Assembly (NCBI RefSeq): GCF_004122115.1
Contig: NZ_SBKP01000008.1
Span: forward strand, 1-64,000
Source of the DNA: Sphingobium fluviale
GTDB taxonomy: Bacteria; Pseudomonadota; Alphaproteobacteria; Sphingomonadales; Sphingomonadaceae
Length of the DNA stretch: 64,000 nt
Reading direction: 5' to 3'
The position numbers were made by a program, and so were the translations under genes. The notes under the pieces were generated by a model that worked only from the letters and a program-made list of their open reading frames with translations, was not told where the DNA came from and did not search any database. Shown here one piece after another: positions 1 through 9,039 of this stretch; the first letter of the stretch is position 1; every line of letters starts with the position of its first letter.

Positions 1-124
1 CTACGGCGTCTTGCACTTCCAACTCCCTTGATCGTCCAAATTATAAGCAAAACACAATGGACAGGCTTATCGTCGACAACCCATTGAAACTACAACATAA
101 GACACGACTTGGTGTTGATATATG
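1..124. other. AT-rich flank without a recognisable gene
   Basis: This short stretch is markedly AT-richer than the gene beside it and shows no supportable coding region. The change of composition coincides with the 3' end of the MFS gene, whose product stops unusually early, so the edge may be an old recombination junction. Confidence 0.4.
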
Positions 125-1402
125 TTATATCATGATCCCTGCTGCCATGAGCGCGCCGAGAGAAAGGACCGCCGAAACGCTTTCGCGGCCCATCCCTGCC
201 TGAAAAAGCGCGCCGGCTACGGCCGGGGTTATTGCGGCTCCGATGCGTCCCGCTCCCATGACAAATCCGACGCCGGTTGATCGCACATCAGGATCGAATG
301 TTTCTACAATGGCAGAATAAAGTCCGAGTATAGACGTATAGAGAAAGGTGCCCACCAGGGCTGCCAGCATCAGCAGAACGGCAACTCCATGGGACGCCAG
401 ACCAAAAGCGACGATCGCCGCAGCCAGACCGGTGGTTTGACAAACTACCAGCCAGCGCAGCGGGATAAACTTTCCCCATATGCCCAGAGCCAGGCTGGCT
501 ACCACGCCCGCGCATGCGGCCATTGCTGATGCGAGGGTGGCGAAGGAGGCGCTGTGGCCAATGTCGGCGACTAATTGTGGCATCCAACTCAGAATGTAAT
601 AGACCGAGGTCATGAAAAGTACGTTCACCGCGGTAATCGATATTGTGTCGGCCCTGCGCGACGGGCCGAATATCTCGGCATAGGACGACGCGGATTTCAG
701 AAGGGCAGCAGGCGCTGGCAACGACGAAACCGGAGGCTTGCCGCAGCGCCGCAGAAAATCATTCAGCTTGTCCAGTGCATTGGTGGGGCGTTTGGCAAGG
801 AGGAACGCGGGCGGTTCCGGTAGCCAAAGGAGAGAAGCAGCCAGCAGAAGCAGGGCGGCTCCCGCACCGATGAGAAAAATGATGTGCCATGAGAAGTGCT
901 GCAAAAGCGCCGCAGCAGCGAGGCCGCCTAACGTTCCCCCCAGCGGATAGCCGACGGACATGACGGCCATCGCAAAGCGCCTGTGCTGCGAATTTGCGAA
1001 CTCGGCCGCCAGCGGAGCAATAACGGGAATGAGCGCGCCGATGCCTATACCGGTAAATATCCGCCAGCCGGACAGCGTTGCAACGGACCCCGCAAAGGCT
1101 GACATCAGCATGCCGACACCCATCAACACCAGACTGAAAAGGACGACGAAGCGCCGACCATAGCGGTCGCCCAATGGGGCGACGAAGAAGGATCCCAGCG
1201 CCATTCCGGCAAGACCGCTCGACAGGGCGATACCCAGCTCGGCCTTGTCGATGCCAAATTCCTTCGAGACACCGGGTGCCGCGAAGGTCATCGCCAGAAC
1301 ATCGTAACCATCGAGCGCCGAGAGCAATCCGATGATGGCGACGGCCGTCCATTGCGCGCGACTCATTGGCGTTTCGTCAAGCAGCTTCTGCACGTCGTTC
1401 AC
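125..1402 (-). CDS. MFS transporter, aromatic acid:H+ symporter (AAHS) type
   Basis: Predicted inner-membrane proton symporter of about 425 residues for a small aromatic or other carboxylic acid. The N-terminal motif LDGYDVLAMTFAAP with an acidic residue in helix 1 and the loop GDRYGRR between helices 2 and 3 fit the AAHS branch of the major facilitator superfamily; roughly twelve hydrophobic segments can be counted. I chose the GTG at 1400-1402 because GGAGG lies about ten bases upstream and the protein then begins like family members; an ATG at 1423 is an alternative. The product stops inside or just after the last helix (ending AAGIMI), where family members usually have a polar tail, so it may be slightly truncated. 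It lies downstream of, and in the same direction as, a LysR gene, and probably serves the catabolic cluster to the right. The substrate cannot be read from sequence. Confidence 0.85.
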   Translation of the reverse strand: MNDVQKLLDETPMSRAQWTAVAIIGLLSALDGYDVLAMTFAAPGVSKEFGIDKAELGIALSSGLAGMALGSFFVAPLGDRYGRRFVVLFSLVLMGVGMLMSAFAGSVATLSGWRIFTGIGIGALIPVIAPLAAEFANSQHRRFAMAVMSVGYPLGGTLGGLAAAALLQHFSWHIIFLIGAGAALLLLAASLLWLPEPPAFLLAKRPTNALDKLNDFLRRCGKPPVSSLPAPAALLKSASSYAEIFGPSRRADTISITAVNVLFMTSVYYILSWMPQLVADIGHSASFATLASAMAACAGVVASLALGIWGKFIPLRWLVVCQTTGLAAAIVAFGLASHGVAVLLMLAALVGTFLYTSILGLYSAIVETFDPDVRSTGVGFVMGAGRIGAAITPAVAGALFQAGMGRESVSAVLSLGALMAAGIMI

Positions 1403-1532
1403 TATGCCTAATCCTCCCGTCATTGCAGCGAAGATTGGCCGCGTACGGCATATGCCTCGCCGGATCCGCCGCCGCACTGTCTCGTGCCGGTCTAAGGGAT
1501 TCGCGGATCGGTATCAGATGGCGATGCAGGTC

Positions 1533-1565
1533 GAGCGATATATATTATGCTATCGGTCAGCTATC
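1533..1565 (-). promoter_or_regulatory. Possible promoter/operator of the MFS gene
   Basis: On the minus strand a TAATAT hexamer resembling a -10 box follows two copies of GATAGC (plus-strand GCTATC at 1549-1554 and 1560-1565) spaced 11 bp apart, one helical turn. This could be the regulator binding site for the MFS gene. The evidence is pattern only. Confidence 0.3.
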
Positions 1566-1614
1566 ACGAGACATCCCACGGCAAGCTGGGGGCGTTGCCG
1601 TCGTTTTAGATGCC

Positions 1615-2553
1615 TTATAATCTCTGCAGGGCATTCCGTTCTCGCGCTCTCTCCAACACATGGTTGTTCGCGGCCTTGCGGATGAGGTCGCTGAACTGTT
1701 CCGCCATCGGCGTGAGCGGCAGTCCTTGGCTGCGTACGAGGCACATCGGAGCGGCGCTGATCGGCTCGATCAGATCAAACGCCTGCAGCAGGCTGGCAAC
1801 CGCCTCGAAATTGAACCACTGTTGTGGAAGCATGGTCAACAGGTCCGTGTTCGCGACGGCCATGATCGTGATCAGCGAAGAGCGGGCGTGAATCATGACT
1901 CTGGGCGGGGGCAGATCGGCCCGCTCGAAAACGCCATCGAAATCGGCCTCGGTATTGCGGGTTGAAAGCGTCGGCCGCACCCAGTGCGCATCGACCAGAT
2001 CAGCAAGACTGCTCGCCGATGATAGCGGGTGCCCTTTGCGCGCCACCACCCTGCGATTGTTTTCGAACAGGGTTTCGACAGCGAACTGGGATGAGACACC
2101 GGAAGGATCGAGCGGGCCTACCCAGAAATCGAACTTGCCGGACGCCAGGTCGTTCTCGATCGGCTGGAACAGGCTTTCGGAGATTTTGACGACGACGTCA
2201 GGATGCCGCTTGGTGAAACTCTCCAGCGCTTTGGGCAACAGGCTCATGCAGGTCGCCGTCGATAGAGCGACGGACACTTCACCTACCCACCGGCCTTTCA
2301 ACTGCTCGACTTCCTGCTGCGCCAGCCGAAGCTGGTTCTGGAAAGCCTCAACGCGCCGGACAAATTTAGCGCCGATCTCTGTCAGGCGGATGCCCTTGGC
2401 GTGACGCTCGAACAGTGTCACTCCGAGCTCACGCTCCAGTTCCTTTATGCTGCGCGTGATGGCGGGTTGCGCGACTCCCAGATGGCGGCCAGCGGCGCGG
2501 AGACTGCCGGTTTCGACCACGGCCAGCACGTCACGGAAATGTGACAATTTCAT
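1615..2553 (-). CDS. LysR-family transcriptional regulator
   Basis: A 312-residue LTTR. The N-terminal winged helix-turn-helix (residues about 1-60) contains the typical run AAGRHLGVAQPAITRSI followed by LERELGVTLFERH. A linker helix and a periplasmic-binding-protein-like effector domain make up the rest. The start ATG has GGAGA about five bases upstream. It is divergent from the TonB receptor gene and lies upstream of the MFS gene in the same orientation, the usual arrangement for a regulator of adjacent catabolic or uptake genes. The shared upstream region carries a perfect inverted repeat (2648-2677). The effector is unknown; an aromatic intermediate is a reasonable guess from context. Confidence 0.93.
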   Translation of the reverse strand: MKLSHFRDVLAVVETGSLRAAGRHLGVAQPAITRSIKELERELGVTLFERHAKGIRLTEIGAKFVRRVEAFQNQLRLAQQEVEQLKGRWVGEVSVALSTATCMSLLPKALESFTKRHPDVVVKISESLFQPIENDLASGKFDFWVGPLDPSGVSSQFAVETLFENNRRVVARKGHPLSSASSLADLVDAHWVRPTLSTRNTEADFDGVFERADLPPPRVMIHARSSLITIMAVANTDLLTMLPQQWFNFEAVASLLQAFDLIEPISAAPMCLVRSQGLPLTPMAEQFSDLIRKAANNHVLERARERNALQRL

Positions 2554-2647
2554 TCGGGTCTCCTTCTTGCGTACCGCTCATCAGATGGCGGCGTCTCCCA
2601 TGCATACTCGCCCGCCGATCGTCGCAAGGGCGGACAGCACTGATGCA

Positions 2648-2677
2648 GGTTGCGATAACATTCACGTTATCGCAACC
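2648..2677. promoter_or_regulatory. Perfect 12-bp inverted repeat between lysR and TonB receptor gene
   Basis: Arms GGTTGCGATAAC (2648-2659) and GTTATCGCAACC (2666-2677) are exact reverse complements separated by six bases (ATTCAC). The core ATAAC-N6-GTTAT resembles a LysR-type operator. Its place between two divergent starts suggests it is the binding site of the adjacent LysR protein controlling both genes. A transcribed hairpin is less likely because no T-run follows. Confidence 0.6.
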
Positions 2678-2795
2678 TACGAAATTCAATCTCTACGTTC
2701 ACCCCCTGCAAGGGCTACTGATGAGCCTAACAAAAAATCGGAACTGCGAAGGTCGTCCTTCGCCCCACCGAACTAAGATTATGGGAGGGAAGCAG

Positions 2796-5024
2796 ATGAT
2801 ATCGAAATATTCGACACCTTTTGTCCTTGCGGCACTTATGGTGCCCAGCGTCGCTTTCGCGCAAGACGCAGCGAGCGCAGACGATGCGGGCGCCATTGCT
2901 GACATTGTCGTGACCGCCCAGAAACGCAGTGAGCGGCTGCGCGACATTCCAATCGCCGTGTCGGCGCTGACCTCCGAGCAACTGAAGGACGCGCAGGTTA
3001 ATGACATTCTGTCGGTCGCGTCCCTTGCCCCCGGCCTGCAGGTTTCGAGCGCACTGGGCACGGCCCGCGTATTCATTCGCGGTATAGGCCTCACCAATTT
3101 TGCGGCCGGTGGCGAATCCAGTGTCGCCTATCATGTCAATGGCGTCGTGGTTGCGCGCCCGACGGCGCAGACCACGTCCTTCTACGATCTGGAGCGGATA
3201 GAGGTGCTGCGCGGTCCTCAGGGCACGCTCTACGGGCGCAACGCGACCGGCGGATCGCTGAACGTCATCACCAAGCGCCCGACGAAAGAATTCTCCGGCT
3301 ATGCCGAGGTGACGCTGGGCAATTACTCCCTGATGACGGCGGAAGGCGCGATCGGCGGGCAGATCCTGCCGGGCTTGAACGCGCGGTTGGCAGGACGCGT
3401 TGACCGGCGCGACGGCTTTGGCAAAAATAATGTCAACGGGGGCGAAATTGACGATGAAAATATCAATTCCTTCCGCGTTAGCCTTGATTATGTCGGGTCG
3501 GATGTCCTCGGCGTCGCACTGACCTATTCCCGTTTCGAGCGTAACGACGCCGGTGGGCTGTTCCATGCGATCGGTATCGGCAATCCTCTGGTCGTTCCGC
3601 CCGAAATCGCCGCAGGTGGGAATTTCGCGGCCAACACCCGCGACCTTGACTCGGAAGTGAACATCAAGGTCCGCAACGTGATTGACCAGGCGTCAGGCGA
3701 AGTGACCCTGAACATCGCTGACGATATTCAGATCAAGTCATTGACCGGCTATCTTAAGCAGTCGCGGTTCAGCGCCGGCGACCTCAATGCGACCCGGGTG
3801 CAGTTCTTGCGCAGCGACAACACGGATAATACCAAGCAGTTCACGCAGGAATTGCAGCTGACCTGGGATTTCAACAATTTCAAGACGCTGTTTGGCGCCT
3901 ATTATTTCCATGAGGATATTTTCGCCGACACCCATGTTCAGGGGCCTGTCGCCTACACCAATGTCTTGAAGCGGCCATTCATCGTCTTCAACGGCGCTCT
4001 GACCAGCAAGTCTTACGCCTTTTTCGGCAATGTGACGTGGAATATCACGGACCAGTTCGCCTTTACCGGCGGCCTGCGGTACAGCCATGACCAGAAGGAT
4101 GATGCCGGCTACCAGCAGACGCCGACCGGTGCGGTGATCCCGCTGGCGCGCCATGGCAAATGGTCGGCCTGGACCCCGCGCTTCACGCTGGAATACAAGC
4201 CCAGCAACCGGACGATGATCTACGGCACGGTCACGCGCGGTTACAAGGCAGGCGTGATCAATATCGGCTCGGCCGGCAATCCGGTAAATCCGGAATTTGT
4301 GTGGAGCTACGAGGCCGGGGTCAAGACCGATGCGTTCGATGGCGCCTTGTCGATCAACGCCGACGTATTCTACACCACCATATCCGATTTGCAGGTGCAG
4401 CGGCCGATCAACGGTACACTCGTGACCGTCAACGCCGCGAAGGCCACCACCAAGGGTCTGGAACTGGAAGCCAATGCGAGGCTCGGCGGAGGCTTCGGTT
4501 TTCACCTCAACGCGGCCTATGTCGATGCCAAATATGACAGGTTCGATACGGCGAACTCGACATTCGCACCGCGGGTGGGGCCGGCACCGACCAACACGCC
4601 GATCGATCCGGTTTGCGCCGTTCCGGCAAATACCGACTCACGACCGGGCTGCTACTACAATGCCGCCGGCAACTATCTGACCAGCGCGCCCAAATATCAG
4701 GCGGAAACGGCGCTGTCCTATGAAACCGAGTTCGCTAATGGCTGGGGGCTGCGTGCCCGTGTTCAGGGCATTTACGAAAGCAAGAAATATTTCAACGAGT
4801 TTAACGAAGCGATTGCCATGCAGGGTGAAACCTTCACCCTCAACGCGAACCTGCGCGTCAACCTGCCGGGCGATCGTCTCTATGTGAATTTCTGGGGACG
4901 CAACCTGACGGACGAATATGCGCTGACCTTCGTTAACGTGACGTCGCGGCCGATCGGCCATGTCCGACTGGCGACCCTCGCGCCGCCCCGGACCTTTGGC
5001 GCCTCGCTTGGCTTCAAATTCTAG
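2796..5024 (+). CDS. TonB-dependent outer-membrane receptor
   Basis: A 742-residue TonB-dependent receptor. Residues 1-23 are a signal peptide ending VAFAQ. A TonB-box-like segment IVVTAQKRSE follows near residues 38-47, then the plug domain (IPIAVSALTSEQL through LRGPQGTLYGRNATGGSLNVITKRP), then a long beta-barrel ending in a C-terminal phenylalanine (SLGFKF), the usual outer-membrane assembly signal. The ATG at 2796 was chosen because GGGAGG lies just upstream and the signal peptide starts there. The protein would move a ligand across the outer membrane using TonB-ExbBD energy. In sphingomonads such receptors often accompany aromatic catabolic genes and need not be for siderophores; the ligand here is inferred to be the cluster's substrate. 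Confidence 0.92.
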   Translation: MISKYSTPFVLAALMVPSVAFAQDAASADDAGAIADIVVTAQKRSERLRDIPIAVSALTSEQLKDAQVNDILSVASLAPGLQVSSALGTARVFIRGIGLTNFAAGGESSVAYHVNGVVVARPTAQTTSFYDLERIEVLRGPQGTLYGRNATGGSLNVITKRPTKEFSGYAEVTLGNYSLMTAEGAIGGQILPGLNARLAGRVDRRDGFGKNNVNGGEIDDENINSFRVSLDYVGSDVLGVALTYSRFERNDAGGLFHAIGIGNPLVVPPEIAAGGNFAANTRDLDSEVNIKVRNVIDQASGEVTLNIADDIQIKSLTGYLKQSRFSAGDLNATRVQFLRSDNTDNTKQFTQELQLTWDFNNFKTLFGAYYFHEDIFADTHVQGPVAYTNVLKRPFIVFNGALTSKSYAFFGNVTWNITDQFAFTGGLRYSHDQKDDAGYQQTPTGAVIPLARHGKWSAWTPRFTLEYKPSNRTMIYGTVTRGYKAGVINIGSAGNPVNPEFVWSYEAGVKTDAFDGALSINADVFYTTISDLQVQRPINGTLVTVNAAKATTKGLELEANARLGGGFGFHLNAAYVDAKYDRFDTANSTFAPRVGPAPTNTPIDPVCAVPANTDSRPGCYYNAAGNYLTSAPKYQAETALSYETEFANGWGLRARVQGIYESKKYFNEFNEAIAMQGETFTLNANLRVNLPGDRLYVNFWGRNLTDEYALTFVNVTSRPIGHVRLATLAPPRTFGASLGFKF

Positions 5025-5034
5025 ACTGAACAAA

Positions 5035-5056
5035 GCCCCGGCCGCGAGGTCGGGGC
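5035..5056 (+). terminator. Probable terminator after the TonB receptor gene
   Basis: A GC-rich hairpin begins 10 bases after the stop codon: GCCCCGGCC pairs with GGTCGGGGC across a GCGA tetraloop. The following bases are only weakly T-rich, so termination strength is uncertain. Confidence 0.6.
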
Positions 5057-5218
5057 ATATTTCCTTCCGGACGCAGGAAAGCAAATGCTTCGCGCCGGTC
5101 AGGATTCTCCGGGTCACTTCGGGGTCGAAAGTTTCAGATATGCGTGTTGTTCAGGCTCCCGGGAGGAAAGCTCTATCGCCAGGCGCGTTGCTCGGCGGAA
5201 CAGACCTTTGCTTGGGTC

Positions 5219-5893
5219 TCACCATTTCCCGTCGGCATCAATCGAACGGAAATACTCCACGCTCCACGCGAGCACATCCTTGATAGCGTCCTGCCTTGTG
5301 CCCATCGCGTGGAGAAGGAACGCGACCGTCGTGTCGATATATGCGTCCATCTGTGTGATCTTGCGGCTCAGGATCACGCGAATGGCCGTGTGGTTTATGC
5401 CCATGACGAATTCGCTCGCCGCCTGCACGTCGGCGATGGCGAACTGGCCGGTCCGGATGCCCTGCTCCATGTCCTGTTCGATGAATTTGAGAAGCTTCGA
5501 CTCATGATCGGTGAGATTGGCTCTCAGCAGATATCCGGCCCATTCAGGATCGCGGGCCGCCCGGCGCAAGATAAGCATCGTACCGACGCAGGCGCGCTTC
5601 ACCGGATCGTCGAGCACGTTGTAGACCGGCAGAATTGCTTGAGAGAATTCGTCAGCGGTCTGCTTGCCCAATTGCTCAAGGGCGTCGCTGGCCGATTCGA
5701 AATAGCGATAGAAACCGCCTTTCGAAATTCTCGCAGTTTCAATGATGTCATCGATCTTGGGCAAGGAGTTTTCCTGGATCGAGCATACTTTCATCGTCGC
5801 GTCGAGGATGCGCTGGCGCATGGCCGTGCGCTTCTTCTGCGCCACGATGGTCCGATGATCGACCTTTTCCTTCGATGCTTTGGGAAAACTCAT
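5219..5893 (-). CDS. TetR-family transcriptional regulator
   Basis: About 224 residues. The N-terminal part has the TetR helix-turn-helix (KIDDIIETARISKGGFYRYF), preceded by a basic tail of about 35 residues. The C-terminal ligand-binding domain is alpha-helical and not assignable to a subfamily. I prefer the ATG at 5893, with AGGA upstream, over the ATG at 5923. The gene is divergent from the transhydroxylase operon, so it most likely represses that operon and itself through the palindrome near 6036-6054. Confidence 0.9.
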   Translation of the reverse strand: MSFPKASKEKVDHRTIVAQKKRTAMRQRILDATMKVCSIQENSLPKIDDIIETARISKGGFYRYFESASDALEQLGKQTADEFSQAILPVYNVLDDPVKRACVGTMLILRRAARDPEWAGYLLRANLTDHESKLLKFIEQDMEQGIRTGQFAIADVQAASEFVMGINHTAIRVILSRKITQMDAYIDTTVAFLLHAMGTRQDAIKDVLAWSVEYFRSIDADGKW

Positions 5894-6035
5894 CTGATCC
5901 TGTCTCTTTGCTTTGATGCCCATCGCGGGCCTTGTTTGGTCCAGTCTACCGCCTGTCGGCGGACCTCGTCAACGAAGCCACCGGGTAACCATTCGGGATG
6001 GCGCAGACCAGCTTTTGTGTGGACGACATATTCAT

Positions 6036-6054
6036 AATGTACTAAATAGTCATT
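6036..6054. promoter_or_regulatory. Palindrome between tetR and the transhydroxylase operon
   Basis: The sequence ACT-AAAT-AGT (6041-6050) is an inverted repeat flanked by AATG on the left and CATT on the right, giving a near-palindrome of 19 bp. It sits about 30 bases before the ATG of the large subunit, where a TetR repressor could block transcription. The assignment rests on position and symmetry only. Confidence 0.45.
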
Positions 6055-6081
6055 CAAATATTATCGGAAGGTGAGGACGCT

Positions 6082-9039
6082 ATGCGGCTCGAAACAGTTC
6101 TCTTTGGTGCGGTGCAGGCGCTGCGTCTCACGGCGTGGCGGTTTCCGGAATTTCGGGCGCGGCTTGGCGAGCATAACGCCATCGTACAGCTCAAGCTCGC
6201 TGACGATTCGGTAGGGCGCTATATCGAATTTCGCGATGGCAAAATCCTGACCAGGCCGGTTATCCATCCTGCGCCCGATGTTGTTATCTTCTTCAAGGAT
6301 CGGCGGATCGCGCTGAAGCTGCTGGCGCCCAAACAGGATTTTCTGTTCCGCATCGATGCGATGAAGAATTTCAAGATGGGCATGCTCGGGCCGGACGAGC
6401 TGACCGTCTGGGTCAATGAAATTGTCAGCCTCGGTCAGTCAAGCTGGTGGAAGCAAGGGGAAGATATAGGCGGCGGCGTCACGCGTTTCACCAACAACAC
6501 CAATGGCGGGCCGGTTCAAGTTTACGTCAAGGACGGCAAGATCCTGCGCATCACGCCTATCGACTTCACGGATAAAGACCCGGATACCTGGGCTATTCAG
6601 GCACGCGGGCAGGAGTTCAGGCCTCCTCGCCGCGCGACAGCGGCACCCTATGCGATCGCTTCCAAGTCGATGGTATACGCAAACAACCGCAATCTGTACC
6701 CGATGAAGCGGGTCGATTTTGATCCCCATGGCGAGCGCAACCCCCAGAACCGGGGCAAATCCGGCTACGAACGCATCAGTTGGGACGAGGCGCTTACCAT
6801 CGTCACGGATGAGTTCAAGCGGGTCAAGAAGGAGTGCGGCCCGGGTGCCATCGCAGTGTCCCATGGTTCCCATCATCTGTGGGGCAATGTCGGCTATTAT
6901 CTCAGCGCGATGCAGCGGTTCTTCAACAATGTCGGATTCACGCGCGTCCACCATAACCCCGACAGCTGGGAAGGCTGGTATTGGGGGGCGCAGCATCATT
7001 GGGGCCACAGCATGCGCCTGGGTATCGGCGAGGTGACCGGCCAGGTTGAGGATATCCTCAAGGAATGCGAGATGATGGTCTTCTGGTCAAGCGACCCGGA
7101 GGCGACCAATGGCTGTTATGCCGCTTATGAGGGCACCGTTCGCCGCTTGTGGGCCAAGCAGTTGGGCATCAAGTTCGTTCATATTGACCCCTATTGGAAC
7201 CACACGGCAGCGCTGCTGAAAGGGAAGTGGATCGCTCCGCGTCCCGGCACCGACCCGGCGCTGGCGCAGGCGATCAGCTATGTGTGGCTCACCGAGGAAT
7301 TGTACGACAAGAAATTCGTGGCCGAGCGCACCACCGGGTTCGAGGAGTGGGCGGAATATCTCGCCGGGCGCAAGGATGGCGTACCCAAGACGCCGGAATG
7401 GGCGGAGGCCGAAACCGGCGTCGCCGCGCGTGATATTCGGGCGCTGGCTCGCGAATGGGGCAAGCGCAAGACCTACCTCGCTGCAGGCGGCTATGGAAAC
7501 GGCTTCGGCGGCGCCTGCCGCACTGCAACGGGCGCGCAATGGGCGCGGATGATGGTCATGATGATGGCCATGCAGGGCATCGGCAAGCCGGGCGTGAATT
7601 TCGGCAACATGCAGACGGGCGTGCCGCACGATTACAGTTTCTGGTTTCCCGGCTATGCAGAGGGCGGCATTTCCGGCGATCTCAATTTTACCGGGGCCGC
7701 CGTCAATTCCTATCAGCGCATACCGCTGATCCTGTCGATGAACCCTGTCAAGCAGGTGGTCCCGCGCCTGCAGCTTCCAGAAGCGATCATGGAGGGCAAG
7801 GCGCAAGGCTTTTTCACCGAACCGTCCTGCAAGGAAGGGCAGTTCATTCCTTATTTCTACCCGGCGCCGGGCTACTCGCCGATTCAGATTCTGTATAAAT
7901 ATGGCGGTGCGCAAATCGGCACGATGCCCGACAGCAACCGTTGGGCGCGCATGTACCGCTCGGAAAACCTCCCTTTTGTGGTCAGCCAGTCGATCTGGTT
8001 CGAAGGCGAGGCCCAGTTCGCGGACATCATTCTCCCTGCTTGCACCAACTTCGAGCGTACCGATGTCAGCGAATGGTGCTCGGCAGGCGGTTATGGCCAC
8101 CAGTTCTTCACCCAGCTCAATCACCGCATGGTGATCATGCAGCACAAGTGCATCGAGCCGCTGGGCGAATCCAAATCCGACTATCAAATCTTCCTGGAAC
8201 TTTCCAAACGCCTCGGACTGGGGCCCGTCTTTTCCGAGGGGATGACCGAGCTTGATTGGGTCAAACGCATTTTCGAGGGGTCCGATGCAGCCGACCTGAT
8301 CAGCTGGAAGGAGTTTTTAAAGAAGGGCTATGTCGTTGTGCCGCCCGAAAAGGAAAAGCTCCGGGCGCCGAGAGCCTATGCCTGGTTCAATGAGGGGCGC
8401 AAAAAGGACATTCCCGAACCCCATCCGCTGCCGGGTGATTATAGCGGCGAGTGGCTGGAAGGACTGGGAACGCAATCGGGCAAGTTCGAGTTCATTCCTA
8501 ACAGCCTCCTGAAGGTCGACGATCCTGACCGGCCTGCGCTCAACCGCTATGAACGCAGCTGGGAAGGGGCGAACACAACCGAGTTGCTGGGCCGCTTCCC
8601 GTTGCAATTGATGTCCGCGCATTCGCGCTACAGCTTCCATTCCATGGGTGACGGCAAGGGCTCTGCGCTCAACGATATCGAGGACCACCGCCTACTGGTC
8701 GATGGCCATTATTACTGGCGTGCGCGGATCAGCGTGGAGGATGCCCGGTCTCGGGGTATCGCGCAGAACGACCTTATCCGCCTGTTCAACGACAGGGGGT
8801 CGGTGGTGTGCGCCGCGCAGATCACCAGCCGCGTCCGTCCCGGCATTGTGCACAGCTATGAATCTTCGGCTGTTTACAAACCGGTCGGAGAAGCGGGGAC
8901 GTCGACCGACATTGGCGGTTGCGTGAACATTCTGACTAGCAACCGCTCGCAGGGCGCACGATCGACATCGATGGGGCCGAATGCGACGCTCATCCAGATG
9001 GAAAAGTGGAATCCCGCTATGGCGGAGGCGGCAGAATGA
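6082..9039 (+). CDS. SCP2-like domain fused to transhydroxylase-type molybdopterin oxidoreductase, large subunit
   Basis: A 985-residue protein in two parts. Residues about 1-125 resemble an SCP2 (sterol carrier) domain, with the pattern GRYIEFRDGKI, PDVVIFFKDRRIALKLL and NFKMGMLGPDELTVWVNE. Residues about 130-985 match the large subunit of pyrogallol-phloroglucinol transhydroxylase, a bis-MGD enzyme of the DMSO reductase family, from start (TNNTNGGPVQVYVKDGKI) to end. Residues reported for Pelobacter acidigallici align with a shift of about 120: H144 with H264, D174 with D294, Mo ligand S175 with S295 (HNPDSWEGW), Y404 with Y525 (FPGYAEGG). The alignment is from memory. No Tat signal is visible, so the enzyme should be cytoplasmic. 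The reaction is probably hydroxylation or hydroxyl transfer on a phenolic ring; resorcinol hydroxylase is a related alternative. Its stop overlaps the small-subunit start. Confidence 0.9.
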   Translation: MRLETVLFGAVQALRLTAWRFPEFRARLGEHNAIVQLKLADDSVGRYIEFRDGKILTRPVIHPAPDVVIFFKDRRIALKLLAPKQDFLFRIDAMKNFKMGMLGPDELTVWVNEIVSLGQSSWWKQGEDIGGGVTRFTNNTNGGPVQVYVKDGKILRITPIDFTDKDPDTWAIQARGQEFRPPRRATAAPYAIASKSMVYANNRNLYPMKRVDFDPHGERNPQNRGKSGYERISWDEALTIVTDEFKRVKKECGPGAIAVSHGSHHLWGNVGYYLSAMQRFFNNVGFTRVHHNPDSWEGWYWGAQHHWGHSMRLGIGEVTGQVEDILKECEMMVFWSSDPEATNGCYAAYEGTVRRLWAKQLGIKFVHIDPYWNHTAALLKGKWIAPRPGTDPALAQAISYVWLTEELYDKKFVAERTTGFEEWAEYLAGRKDGVPKTPEWAEAETGVAARDIRALAREWGKRKTYLAAGGYGNGFGGACRTATGAQWARMMVMMMAMQGIGKPGVNFGNMQTGVPHDYSFWFPGYAEGGISGDLNFTGAAVNSYQRIPLILSMNPVKQVVPRLQLPEAIMEGKAQGFFTEPSCKEGQFIPYFYPAPGYSPIQILYKYGGAQIGTMPDSNRWARMYRSENLPFVVSQSIWFEGEAQFADIILPACTNFERTDVSEWCSAGGYGHQFFTQLNHRMVIMQHKCIEPLGESKSDYQIFLELSKRLGLGPVFSEGMTELDWVKRIFEGSDAADLISWKEFLKKGYVVVPPEKEKLRAPRAYAWFNEGRKKDIPEPHPLPGDYSGEWLEGLGTQSGKFEFIPNSLLKVDDPDRPALNRYERSWEGANTTELLGRFPLQLMSAHSRYSFHSMGDGKGSALNDIEDHRLLVDGHYYWRARISVEDARSRGIAQNDLIRLFNDRGSVVCAAQITSRVRPGIVHSYESSAVYKPVGEAGTSTDIGGCVNILTSNRSQGARSTSMGPNATLIQMEKWNPAMAEAAE

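Noticed and set aside
5025-5218. Possible small gene between the TonB receptor and tetR
   Set aside because: Frames here lack a ribosome site and family resemblance; only the terminator hairpin is supportable.
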